Positions 53,160-64,000 of a stretch of 64,000 nt of DNA are shown here, piece by piece (within the stretch, counting starts at the first letter, position 1; each line of letters starts with the position of its first letter). The stretch lies in the NCBI GenBank assembly GCA_905221605.1, contig CAJNDS010000213.1, forward strand, positions 710,274 through 774,273, written 5' to 3'. This DNA is from Symbiodinium natans (lineage: Eukaryota > Sar > Dinophyceae > Suessiales > Symbiodiniaceae). The notes beneath the pieces are model-generated. The model did not search any database. It saw nothing but the letters and a program-made list of their open reading frames with translations, and was not told the origin of the DNA. Both the position numbers and the translations under genes were made by a program.

Positions 53160-55603
53160 ATGGCGTCGTTTTTTGGATTTTTCGTGGGTGCCCAGGTATT
53201 CTGGTTGCCTTCTAGTTAAGAGCACGAGGGTTAGTTTTGATTGCTATGGCTTGCCTTGTCCGTTCTTCGTTTATCAGGGTCGAGACCAGCATTCAGGAAG
53301 CAAAGAACTAGGTTTAATTCCCCACCCTCGGTGTGGGGTTGATGGATTTTAAACGCAACTCTTCTTTTTGCCCGGAGCTCTTCTCCTCGCCGGGTCTACT
53401 CCTGTCAACAAGGGACCCCAAAACCCAAGGGTACAGCCTTAAGGTCCAAGTTCCCAAGGTTGTTGGGTTCTTAAGGGGGGGTTCAGGGGGGTATGTAGCC
53501 CAAGGTTCCCGAATGCCCCCCACTACGGCTCCCTAAGCTTCCCTAAGGTTTTCCAGGTGCCTCCCCCCGCATGAACCCCCCTCCCTCAAGAAGCCTATAA
53601 GCTTAGGGTGTGGGGCTGAGGGAAAGCCAGGACACAGTGATCCGTCGACATTGACGTCTAGGACACGATACCAGAAGTAAGCATAAGGCCACCTCCAAAA
53701 CGGAGCGTTCACTGAGCAAAAGAGCAAGAACCACAAGTTACACGGCCTCGTTTGCGCCACCTTGCCTTGCTGTGGGCTGGGGGAGGTTGTGGTCCTTCTT
53801 AGATGGGTTTCTACTATTGCAGGTTACCCCCGGCCACCCCCCCCCCCCCCCGAAACTTTTCCCCTCAACCCAAAAACTAAACACCCTAAAAGCCCGAAAG
53901 CCCAAACCCTAAACCCTAAACCCTAAACCCTCATCGCAATCCCTTCAAGCCAGGTCCTCGGAAAGCTCAAGAGTCGTCCCCATCGCCTTGGTGCCTCAGC
54001 CTGCAAGGGTTTGGTTTGGGGCTTAGGATTCAGGGTTTAGGGTTTAGGGTTTAGGTTTGGGGTTTAGGGTTTCGGGTTCGGGTTTCGGGTTTAGGAGGAA
54101 AACCGCAAGAGAACTCTTTCATGGGGTGCTCCATACAGATCTCCCTAGTCAGACTCGCTGAGGGGCTTCTGATTTTCGGTCCCGTGAGGGGGAGGGTTTA
54201 GGGTTTAGGGTTTAGGGTTTAGGGTTTAGGGTTTAGGGTTTAGGGTTTAGGGTTTAGGGTTTAGGGTTTAGGGTTTAGGGTTTAGGGTTTAGGGTTTAGG
54301 GTTTAGAGTTTAGGGTTTCGGGTTTAAGGTTTAGGGTTTAGGGTCTCCTTGTAGGCGTAGAAGTACCCTGCAAATCAGCCTGGAGCCCGTTGCAGGTATG
54401 GCTGCCTTGCTTGTTTAGGTTCTGGTTTAGGTTCTGGGCGTTTAGGGTACCCCTTTTATTCCTAGGTTGCTCTTGGGCCTAACCCTAAACCCTAGACGGA
54501 GGCCCCAAAGGCCCCATAAGCCCTTTAACCTAAGACCAGGTGACGAACGCGCCTGGCGCCTCACGCTGATGCGGAAGCGCACCCAGCGCACCTGGGACCA
54601 AGTGAGTTTAGGGTTTAGGGTTTAGGGTTTCGGGTTTAGGGTTTATGTTTTAGGTTTAGGTTTTAGGGTCCAGGGTTTAGGGTACCTCTTTGGCGCCCGA
54701 AGCCCTGGTTGAGCCTTATATAAGCCCTTCAACTTCAGAAGGCCCCCAAACTGGAAAGGCCGAACTCGTAGAATGAGCAGTCGCGGGCCCGCGAGCCCTC
54801 CTAAACCCGAAACCCTAACCCCTAACCCCTTACCCCTAACCCCTAGACCCTAAATCCTAGACCCTAAACCCTAAACCCCTAAACCCTAAGCCCTAAACCC
54901 TAAACCCCACACCTGACGAGACCGAAACACCAAGACCTCGTCAGCTCCCCAGATGGCAGGTGAGCAGGCGATGGGATTTCGGGCTTTTGACGTCATTTAG
55001 GGTTTAGGGTTTAGGGTTTAGGGTTTAGGGTTTAGAAAACCCTTGGACGTTTAGGGTTCAGGCGTTTAAGGTTTAGGATCTAAAGCCCTACAACGCAAAA
55101 ACCCAGAGGCGCGAAGGCGAGGCGCCTTGCGGTAGCCCTGGCACAGGCGGCTGCGCGTGCTTTCAGTAGTGATTGGGGCAATTAGGGTTTAGGGCTGTTA
55201 GGGGTGCAGAGTTCCATTGCCAGAGCGGTTCATACTCGTGAAGGTCACGCTGCTCTTGGTTATATCGTTTTGTCACCGAAACAGCATGGCTTCAGGTTTT
55301 TGAGGGTGGAGAGACTTGCAAGTCCAAAGCGCCTTAGAGTTTAGGGTTAGGGTTTAGGGTTTAGGGTTTAGAGTTTAGAGTTTAGGGTTTAGGGTTTAGG
55401 GTTTAGGGTTTAGGGATTAGGACCACCAAAAACCTCCAGAGCCTTAAGCCCCGAACGCTGTGGCAGCTCCGGCCGCCTTCGACCCCGACACCCCGCTGCC
55501 GGAACGCCATCATAAAGTATGGCGGTTCTTTGGGTGAAATATATCTACGGGTCGTTACATGGTCCCTTCATTATGCCTTACCCTAAACCCTAAACCCTAA
55601 ACC

Positions 55604-55649
<46 letters not shown>

Positions 55650-55666
55650 ACCCTAAACCCTAAACC

Positions 55667-55719
<53 letters not shown>

Positions 55720-58700
55720 ACCCTAAACCCTAAACCCTAAACCCTAAACCCTAAACCCTAAACCCTAAACCCTAAACCCTTACAGGTTTCGAAGGATGCG
55801 CCCTTGGGCTGTAGAGGGTATATAAGGGGCACATAAGGGGTCCCATTTCAGGGCCCATGCGAAGGGGCCACGTAGCGACCCTAAGAATATTTCTGGCCGC
55901 ATCATAAGAACGACCCTGACTTAGAAAGCTGACCATCACCATTCTGTGGATCATTTTCCCACCCCGATCCGCAATAGGCGCTGGCTCGCTCTACCTTTCA
56001 TGGGTTTCCCTACGAACTACCCCGCCTCTATACTACCCCCCCCTAGATTGCCCCCTTAAAGAATCTTAGTTAGGCTTAAGTTATTCCCAAATGGCCTTTA
56101 GGGAACCCGTGCACCTTAGGAGTTGGAGGAAGAACATAAGCCTTGCAACCTTCACGGCCCGTGCAGGAGCGTGCAGACGAGAACTCGGTGGAGGCCATCA
56201 TGCTTAGAACGCGGTTTAGGGTTTAGGGTTTAGGGTTTAGGGTTTAGGGCTTAGGGTTTAGGGTTTAGGGTTTAGGGTTTAGGGTTTAGGGTTTAGGGTT
56301 TAGGGTTTAGGGCCAGTTTAGGGCTTAGAGTTTAGGGTTGATTCACGGGTACTTATAAGTAGGGTTTTTTAGTACCCTAACTGGGGGTTATAACTAGCCA
56401 TAGTTACCCTACTTGTAACCCCGCTTATAAGTGCCCATGAACCTCCAAGTACACGTCGCCATGGCATGTTTAGACCTTTTTGAGTAATGCGGTTCCTGTT
56501 CGGCTCCCTTGTTTATGTTCGGTGGCAAGGGGATAGCATGAGGGCATCAAAAGCTCTAAGTTCGTTCCCTTGTAATCAGGGACACTCTATACGTTTGATT
56601 TCGGAAGGTTTTTCGAGGAGTCCCTCCTACTTGCATCATCCCACTTTCAAAGACCCTAAACCCTAAACCCCCCAAACCCCAAACCCCAAACCCCAAACCC
56701 CAAACCCCAAACCCCAAACCCCAAACCCCAAACCCCAAACCCCAAACCCCAAACCCCAAACCCCAAACCCCAAACCCCAAACCCCAAACACCAAACCCCA
56801 AACCCCAAACCCCAAAACCCAAAACCTAAACCCTAAACCCTAAACCCTAAACCCTAAACCCTAAACCCCAAACCCTAAACCCTAAACCCTAAACCCTTGG
56901 TGGGAAGAGGGGGGGGGAAGGGCGGCGGTCTGTGGTTTTGACTCGATGGCTGGGCACCATCAGTCTTCAGGACAAATTCTGAAAGGCCACTGATACGTAC
57001 AGCCTTTAAACCCCCCAAGCCAAAGCCTCAGGCCCTGAACTAAAAAAAAAAAAACCTAAACTAAAAAAACCATAACCCTTAAACCCTAGACCCTAAACCC
57101 TTAAACCCTGAACCCTAGACCCTAAACTCTCTTTTAGGGATGCCAAAAGCCTGCGGGAGGCTAGCGCCTCGGTCGCCGACTTCCTGGGCAACATACGCCC
57201 TAAGGAGGTCCAGGCGTACCAGGCGGCCCCTGTTTCGGTTTCAAGGGTTTAGGGTTTAGGGTTAGGGTTTAGGGTTTAGGGTTTAGGGTTTAGGGTTTAG
57301 GGTTAGGGTTTAGGGTTTCGGGTTTAGGGTTTAGGATTTAGGGGGGGCTATGGGGCTTTCAGGGCTGTCAGGGTTGAGGGGTTAGGGTTCTGCCTTCCAG
57401 GATTAGCTTTGGGGTTGTAGAGTTGAGGGTTTAGGGTTTGACCCCTAAAAACTGGGGTTAGCCCGAGACCTGAAGCTCTCTAGGTTACCTCCGAGGTTTC
57501 CCATACCTCTACGCCCCAACCCATACCTCTACGCCCTCAGGGTTAATTAGCCTTTTTGGCGTCCTGACACTCGAAAGAAAGGATCAAATCTAGTGGCCGG
57601 GTAAGGGCTACGAAGCACCGGGCAAGGCTCTTGGCCGAAGGGAAGGTGCTGAGGCTACGATCTAAGCCTTTCGACTCAGCGCAAGAGGCGGAGGAACACT
57701 ACAAGGCTCGAAGCAGAACTAAAGAACAGCTTGAATACCCGCAAGGAAGCTGGTCCTGCAACCTCTGTTGGGACGTTGTCCAGAGGAGTGAAAGGCTCAG
57801 AAAGCTGCTGCCGAAACAACAACACACATACACGTATGCTTATATGTGTGTAAGCATCTGTGCGTATGTATGTGTGCATGCATGTATGTATGCATGTGCG
57901 TGCCCGTTGGTGTGTATGTACGTATGCACGTAAGACCCTGCTAGCCGAGCCCCTAACAACCTTGAACCTTAGACCTTAGACCCTGAGACCAACCTTGAAC
58001 CCTGAAACCCTCAACCAGTCAACTTGCAAGCACCCATGAACCTGCAAGTAGCCCTAAATCCTAAACTCGAAGCCCTAAACCCGCAACCCTAAACCCTAAA
58101 CCCTAAACCCTAAACCCTAAACCCCAAACCCTAAACCCTAAACCCTAAACCCTAAACCCTAAACCCCAAACCCTAAACCCTAAACCCTACACCCTAAATC
58201 CCTTAAGTCTCCAGGTCGCTCTCCGCCGCTTCGGGCGCCGGGCAGACCGACGCATCGACCAGGTCGGGGGGTTGCTTTGCGAGCTTTAGGGGTTTAGGGT
58301 TTAGGGTTTAGGGTTTAGGGTTTAGGGTTTAGGGTTTAGGGTTTAGGGTTTAGGGTTTGGGGGTTGGGGGTTTGGGGTTTAGGGTTTAGGGGTTTGGGGT
58401 TTGGGGTTTAGGGTTTAGGGTTTAGGGTTTCGGGTTTCGGGTCTAAGGGTCTAAGGTTTAGGGTTTAGGGTTTAGGCGTTTGGGGTTTAGGGTTTAGGGT
58501 TTAGGGGTTTAGGGGTTTAGGGGTTTAGGGGTTTAGGGTTTAGGAGTTTAGGGCAGGGTTTAGGGTTGAAGGCGATTATAGTACCCCGCCCTACTATTGT
58601 AGTCCCTATTGCAATTCCTATTGAGGACTGTTAGTATAAGGTGGAAGATCCCAAGGTTCCGGGTTGAGGTCTTCGGGGTTTAGGATTTTTAGGGGGCTTT

Positions 58701-60892
58701 AGGGTGTAGGGTTTTGGGGTTACGGGTGTAGGGGTTCAGGGTTCAGGTTTTCGGGGTTTAGGGTTTTAGGGGGTTTAGGTGGTTTAGCTGCCCGAGCGGA
58801 TGACTTGGGACGGCTCCTGCGCGAAATGGAGGTCTTGGTCGAGGAGGCTTAGGGTTTTAGCGGGTTTAGGGGGTTTTGGGTCCAGGAGGCTTAGCGTTTT
58901 CGGGGTGTACGGGTTTAGGGTTTTCGGGGTTTTCAGGTTTTGTGGAGTATAGGTTGGCGGGGTTCAAAGCTGGAGGATGGGGCTTAGGTTTTCGGTTGTA
59001 GGTTTGAGCTACTGGTTTTGGGCTTTAAGTTTAAGGCGTTTATGGTTTGGGGTTTAGAGTCGAGGGTGGTGTTCGGGCTCAAGATGCAGCATCTCAACGG
59101 TCCAAATCGACGTTCCTCGGTTCAAGGGTTTCAGCACTGCAAGGTCCCGAGCTACCATAGCCCGTACGGGCCCTATGAAGACTATAAACCCCAAACCCTA
59201 AACCCTAAATCCTGACCTACAGTAGCCAGGGAAAACCGGAATGTTTCGCCATATTGAGCCGTAATACAACCCTTCCAGGCTGAATTCTGAGCCCTTTAAT
59301 CCCTTACCCCGTGGGCTCCTAGAGGTACCCGATTTGGGGGTATGTAAGGGGATTCTACTCCATGTGGTGTATAAAAGAGGTACCCCTATGTTGGCAAATG
59401 CCCATATCCTGAACACGTCCAGAACCCCACCCCTAGACACAACCAAAAAGACATCCAAACAGCGCCACGCAGACCCAAAACACTACACCGGAGGTTTTTT
59501 TTTATAAAGAGGTTTTTAAAACCCCTAGCAGAAGAGTGTTTTTTTTAAACAGATGGTTTAAAAACTGGGTTTTCAACACGCCTAGAAGCTCCCGACCCTA
59601 TACCCCATGAGACGACGCCGAAGCGGATCGCTCAGGCCGATCTTCTGGATGCGCTCAGCGAGTTGGGCTTCCGGCCCAGGAGAGGGTTTAGGGTTTCGGG
59701 TTTCGGGGTTTACAGTGGTTTATCGGGGTTTAGGGTTTGGGGTTTAGGGTTTAAGGGTTTTAGGGTTTAGGGTTCTAGGGTTCAGGGTTTAGGGTTTCGG
59801 GGGGTGGGGGGGGGGTGGGGATCGAAAGGTCCCCCCCAAGCTTCTTTCTTCAAAGAGGGAATCTTACGTTTCAGGCTCACACGGATGAAGGTTCAACAGG
59901 CGGGGGTCTTTGCCAATCTCAAAGGCCTGAAGCCAGGTTCCTGCTGGAGTTTCAGGACCCCTGAACCTTACAACACTTAACGCTCAGGCATTATATCTTC
60001 CATAGTTCTGATTGTTAGCATTCTCATGGTTATTATGATTATTACTTCTACTTTTTTCTTATGATTATTAGTCCTTTTTTGGGAAACACCACAGAGGAGT
60101 GTCTGTGTATGGTTCTCACGCGTCTCCACAGAGCAGTGTTTGTGTATGTTTCTCACTCGTTGGGGCGGCAGTTTGCTGCTCGGAGGTCCCCACTGAGCTT
60201 ACAAGCCCCGAGCCGCAGGCTTTGTGTAGCAGTTGAAAGGTTCAGGGTTTAGGGTTTAGGGTTTAGGGTTTAGGGTTTAGGGTTTACGGTTTACGGTTTG
60301 GGGTTTAGGGTTTAGGGTTTCAAAGAGCCCAGATTCCAAGCCTGTTGCTTCAAGGCCGAAGAGATCCCAGCGTGCTTCGCTTCCATACGCACTCACACCC
60401 TAAAGGTAGTTGCATGGTCCCTTGCATGGTCCCTTAGCATGGTCCCTTAGCATTACCTTCGTCAAAAGGGTTCTGAAGTATGGGCCCCTGGGTTGCATAG
60501 GGTATATAAGGGGTATACAAGGGGTAGATAAGGGGCATCATATAAGGGGTCCCCTTTCAAGGGCTCATACTAAGGGGCCATGTAACTACCCTAAGAGATA
60601 CCCTCACCTACCCTTCCCCTCCTCTACGGATTAATTGGAACATTTTGGGTCCTCAACACCCCAAGCCCGAGCACCTGCACCCATAACCCTAAACCCTACA
60701 CCCTAAACCCTACACCCTAAACCCTAAATCCCTGAACCGCCACCAGGAACAAGCAGGAGCGTGCAGCCTTTCGCGAGCTGCTCTTCGGGGTGTCGTCCCT
60801 GGAGGCGCCGGTTGAGTGCCGTAATCTGCCATAATCTGCCCACATGACTTCCGAACGCCTGCAGCGAAGTCCTCGATGAAATCAGCATTTAG
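53160..60892 (+). CDS. Unidentified protein, 13 exons, frame closed
   Basis: Exons 53160-53195 (MASFFGFFVGAQ), 53954-54008, 54540-54601, 54921-54959, 55117-55156, 55467-55516, 56167-56213, 57138-57222, 58215-58278, 58788-58846, 59636-59685, 60747-60815, 60865-60892 (TAG). 684 nt, 227 residues. Segments: GKLKSRPHRLGASACK, DERAWRLTLMRKRTQRTWDQ, AAFDPDTPLPERHHK, ERADENSVEAIMLRT, DAKSLREASASVADFLGN, VALRRFGRRADRRIDQ, DDLGRLLREMEVLVEE, ADLLDALSELGFRPRR, NKQERAAFRELLFG. Mostly helical and basic. The AAFRELL stretch recalls an FF-type helix but I would not name the family. Exons 7-8 and 11-12 are the firmest. The 58278 donor (T|GC) and the first and last exons are the weakest. Confidence 0.55.
55550..55878. 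mobile_element. MITE family F, copy F2 with a 200-nt array inside
   Basis: Left part GGTCGTTACATGGTCCCTTC, right part GGGGCCACGTAGCGACC, inner GGGTATATAAGGGG as in F1. A mixed CCCTAAA/CCCTCAA array (55581-55779) sits between them, flanked by CCTTAC on both sides (55576-55581 and 55778-55783). Confidence 0.85.
56340..56450. mobile_element. MITE family B, copy B4
   Basis: Starts within the left repeat (TTCACGGGTACTTATAAG) right after a TTTAGGG array and ends CCCATGAACCTCCAAG. The left tip appears replaced by the array. Confidence 0.75.
57568..57830 (+). other. Coding-like open stretch inside an intron
   Basis: Lies in the intron between exons 57138-57222 and 58215-58278. Reads RLRSKPFDSAQEAEEHYKAR and then GSWSCNLCWDVVQRSERLRK, with a C-x2-C pair, before running into a TATG-type microsatellite. 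It could be a missed exon, a nested gene or a relic. Phase does not require it. Confidence 0.25.
58286..58560 (+). repeat. TTTAGGG array with 8-nt GGGGTTTA units
   Basis: Follows the donor of exon 58215-58278. Contains regular units, GGGTTTGG variants and a block with four G (58500-58545). Confidence 0.9.
60405..60590. mobile_element. MITE family F, intact copy F1
   Basis: 186 bp, ends GGTAGTTGCATGGTCCCTT and AAGGGGCCATGTAACTACC. Internal GGGTATATAAGGGG repeats. No array inside. A partial copy lies at about 43767-43830. Confidence 0.85.
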
Positions 60893-61002
60893 GAGTAACC
60901 CTAAGCCCTAAACCCTACAGTAAACCCTAAACCCTAGACCCTAGACCCCCCAAAACCCTAAACCCTAAAACCTCAACTCGAAACCCTAGGCTCCAAACTA
61001 GA

Positions 61003-64000
61003 ATGCAAAGTATGTCGACCACGCGGCTGCAGTTCTTCGTGGGTGTAGCTTCCGCAACAGAAGCCCTAAATCACCCTAAACCCTAAACCCTAAACCCTAA
61101 ACCCTAAACCCTAAACCCTAAACCCTAAACCCTAAACCCTAAACCCTAAACCCTAAACCCTAAACCCTAAACCCTAAACTCCAAGCCCTAAACCCTAAAC
61201 CCTAAACCCTGAGCCCTAAACTCCAAACCCTAAACCCTAAACCCTCCAAAACCCTCGACCTGAATGTTCTCAGTGTCCAAACCTGGCAGCCGGCTTAGCT
61301 TTTCGAGCTTAAGAAGGTTTAAGGGATGAGTGTAATACCCGAAGCCCCGTCATTGCAACTCCAAGCCACGAACCCTAAACCCTAAACCCTAAACCCCAGA
61401 CCTCGACCCCTCAACCCCTCAACCCCTCAACCCCTCAACCCCTAAGCCCCTAAGCCCCTAAGCCCTAAACCCAACCCCTAAACCCTAAACCCTAAACCCC
61501 TAAACCCTAAACCCCTACACCCTAAACCGAAACCCTAAACCCTAAACCCCAAACCCCAAACCCTAAACCCTAAACCCTAAACCCCAAACCCTAAACCCTA
61601 AACCCTAAGCGACACCAGAGGTCGATGCCGACTATGTGGTCCAGTGCCTCGTGCCGCAGGCTTGGGGATGAGTTGTTTGGCCCAGTGCGGATGTGGTGGT
61701 TTCCGAAATTCGGGTTTAGGGGTTTAGGGGTTTAGGGGTTTAGGGGTTTAGGGGTTTAGGGGTTTGGGGGTTTTGGGGTTTTGGGGTTTTGGGGTTTTGG
61801 GGTTTTGGGGTTTTGGGGTTTTGGGGTTTTGTGGTTTTGGGGTTTTGGGGTTTTGGGGTTTTGGGGTTTGGGGTGTTGGGGTTTAGGGTTTAGGGGTTCA
61901 GGGGTTACCTGAATGGGGTCCTCATTATAAGGGAATCCTTCTACTTGGGGATCTATTTTCGGGTCCCCTATGTTCGAAAACCCCCCATGTTGTCCTACAC
62001 TTCTATAGAGGAGCAGTCAGATCCAAAGCGTCCTAGACAAATGTTAATGCTTCAAAATTGATGCTACAGCCATTAATCGGTTTCACTAATTGAACGAACC
62101 AACCGGCTTCATGAGCCCGTGCGCCCTAAACCCTATACCCTGGACCTTAAACCCCTAACCCCCGGCTTAGGGCTTAGGGTTTGGAGTTTAGGGACTTGTT
62201 TTATGTGTCGTTAGGGTGTCTATTGTTTTGGGGCTTGCAGGGCTTCAAGGGCTTCAGGGTTTTCGGGGTCGGGCTTGCAGTGCTTTAGGGGGTGCAAGGT
62301 TTTAGATCTCTGGGGGTAGATTCCAGCGTTTGAACACGAAGCCGAAAGCCGAACCAAGCACGTATACACACTATGAGCCCTAAAAGCCTGAACGGTAAAC
62401 CCAAATGCCACGAACAAACCCTAAACCCTAGAAACCCTATCTTGGAGACCCCTCTCCACCCTAATCGCTCACCCAGCAACTTCCGTTTGTAAGCGTACTA
62501 GACCTACAGCCTCAAGCCTAAACCCAACACCCTAAGCCTGAAGTGTTATCGGCTAGGGCGAGTCCCCTAAATCCTAACCCCTAACCCCTAACCCCTAAAC
62601 CCCAAACCCCAAACCCCAAACCCTAAACCCGAAACCCTAAACCCTAAACCCTAAACCCTAAACCCTAAACCCTAAACCCTAAACCCGAAGCTGGTCGATG
62701 GAGGCCCGCGTGCAGTTGGCAGAGCTCCGAAGGCGGTCTCCAGGATTTTGGGATGTGTTTGGGCTGGGGGTATGTCAGGGTTGAGGGTTTAGGGTTTAGG
62801 GTTTAGGGTTTAGGGTTTAGGGTCTAGGTTTTAGGGTTTAGGGTTTAGGGTCCAGGGTTTAGGGTCTGGGGTTTAGGGTTTAGGGTTTAGGGTACCCCCC
62901 CCATTATAATCCCGACTAAGGACTGCTAGTATAAGGGGCAATATCCCAGTATGACAGGGGAGGTTCACATCTGAGCTTCGAAGCCTCGTCTTCCACAAGC
63001 CCTTAAGGGGGGGGGGGGGTAAGATGGACACTTAAAGGCTATGCTGCACGTGCGTGCCTTGTAAACAAGTACTTTACAAAGGAAACACCCGCGGGCGTGG
63101 TTTAGGATTGGGGGGGGGGGGGGGGGTGGTTCAGGGTTTTCTGGGGGGGGGGTTTCCCAAAACCTGAAACCCTGAAACTGCCTACACCCCAAACCCTAAG
63201 CCCTAAGCCCTAAGCCCGAAACCCTAAACCCTAAACCCTAAACCCTAAACCCTAAACCCTAAACCCTAAACCCTAAACCCTAAACCCTAAACCCTAAACC
63301 CTAAACCCTAAACCCTAAACCCTAAACCCTAAACCCGTACCCCTTAAATGCCTCAGGCGCTCCAGGGTTTGGGCACCCAGGGTTGATGTTGCCGTTCCGG
63401 CCCCCTTGTGCTGGCTTGGGGAAGGGTACCTTGAGAAGGTTCATTAGGGCGCTGAGAAGTAGGGTTTAGGGTTTAGGGTTTAGGGTTTAGGGTTGAGGGT
63501 TTAGGGTTTAGGGTTTAGGGTCTACTTGAAGGTTCACACGGGCGAGGGAGAGCTCCTATAAAAAAAGAAATTGGCCTGAGAGTTTCTTGCCAACTGAGCA
63601 GCTTTGAGTGTGGAGTGGCTCAAGACCTCAGCTTCAGTTGATTCAATAGAGAAAGTATTTAGTTTTGATACTTGATTCCCTGATTTACGATACAGGGTTG
63701 CAAAGAGGGTTAGAAGCACCCTCAATAAGTTCAGAACCATACAGTAGTTTCCCTACTCAGAGCCTTACTTACAAGTACCCCATGAACATCCAAGTAAGGC
63801 TTTTCGTTCGGAGTCGGAGTTTATCGCGTTCTAGGTGTAGTCCCAGCTGCTCGTTCGTTTTTCCCCTGACGCTGCCTGCGAGAAACCCTATTCCTCGTTT
63901 CCCTCCCACCCTTTCTCTCCGGTTTGAGGCCCTTGCTCATCAACCTTTTCCAGGAGGCCGACGAGGACAAGAGCATCCTGGCACCAAGAAAGACCGCAGA
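61003..64000 (+). CDS. Unidentified gene, candidate exons, runs off the window
   Basis: Candidate exons: 61003-61038 (possible ATG start, MQSMSTTRLQFF, followed by GT), 61621-61659 (VDADYVVQCLVPQ, ends CAG|GC), 62691-62769 (SMEARVQLAELRRRSPGFWD, ends GGG|GTATGT), 63357-63425 (APGFGHPGLMLPFRPP) and 63954-64000 (EADEDKSILAPRKTA, cut by the window end). Each has an AG acceptor and lies between C-rich and G-rich arrays. I could not find a single frame through all of them; at least two exons are open in two frames. Function unknown. Confidence 0.35.
61766..61880 (+). repeat. TTTTGGGG array
   Basis: About 13 copies of the 8-nt unit TTTTGGGG with one GTGG variant, preceded by TTTAGGGG units (61713-61765). 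This unit equals the telomere repeat of some ciliates, though here it may simply be a local variant. Confidence 0.95.
63523..63795. mobile_element. MITE family B, long copy B6
   Basis: Ends TACTTGAAGGTTCA and CATGAACATCCAAGTA, but 273 bp long with unrelated AT-rich sequence inside, about 2.5 times the normal size. Confidence 0.6.

Overview
This window looks like nuclear DNA of a dinoflagellate-type alveolate. Both the introns and the DNA between genes are packed with telomere-like TTTAGGG/CCCTAAA arrays. Exons are tiny and GC-rich. Where homology fixes the reading frame, introns begin with GC or GA more often than GT and end with AG followed by G, a splice code known from Symbiodiniaceae. Every convincing gene lies on the + strand, as expected for dinoflagellate one-way gene clusters. 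Species-level assignment is not possible from this sequence alone. Long open reading frames are almost useless here: most are read-through of the repeats, so the genes below were assembled by eye from short exons, splice sites and phase.

Layout. (1) 31-4911: BTB/POZ-domain protein, 7 exons. (2) 6614-9836: secreted cystatin of stefin type, 5 exons. (3) About 10.9-16.4 kb: scattered Cys-rich exons of one or more unidentified genes. (4) 16602-36045: MYG1/UPF0160 family nuclease, 22 exons, 354 codons, frame closed from ATG to stop; this is the anchor of the annotation. (5) 37.6-38.9 kb: exons of an unknown gene. (6) 39415-44530 and (7) 46207-52259: two phase-consistent exon chains of unknown function that can be joined into one. 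(8) 53160-60892: unknown 13-exon gene, 227 codons, frame closed. (9) 61003 to the window end: exons of a further gene that runs off the window.

The most striking feature is the intron architecture. Arrays on the coding strand are mostly TTTAGGG just after an exon and CCCTAAA just before the next one, so many introns end in long inverted telomere-like repeats that could pair in the pre-mRNA and bring the two splice sites together. Where an array touches the exon it often supplies the GT donor itself (G|GTTTAGGG). Arrays also sit inside short inverted-repeat elements that exist elsewhere in the window without the array, so arrays can arrive as insertions. Many arrays consist of one private variant unit (CCCTAAG, CCCTCAA, CCCTTAA, CCCCAAA, TTTTGGGG), which points to local expansion. 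At least seven small MITE-like families occupy the remaining intron space.

No tRNA, rRNA, CRISPR array or bacterial-type regulatory signal was recognised. Apart from BTB, cystatin and MYG1, gene functions are unknown and are stated as such.
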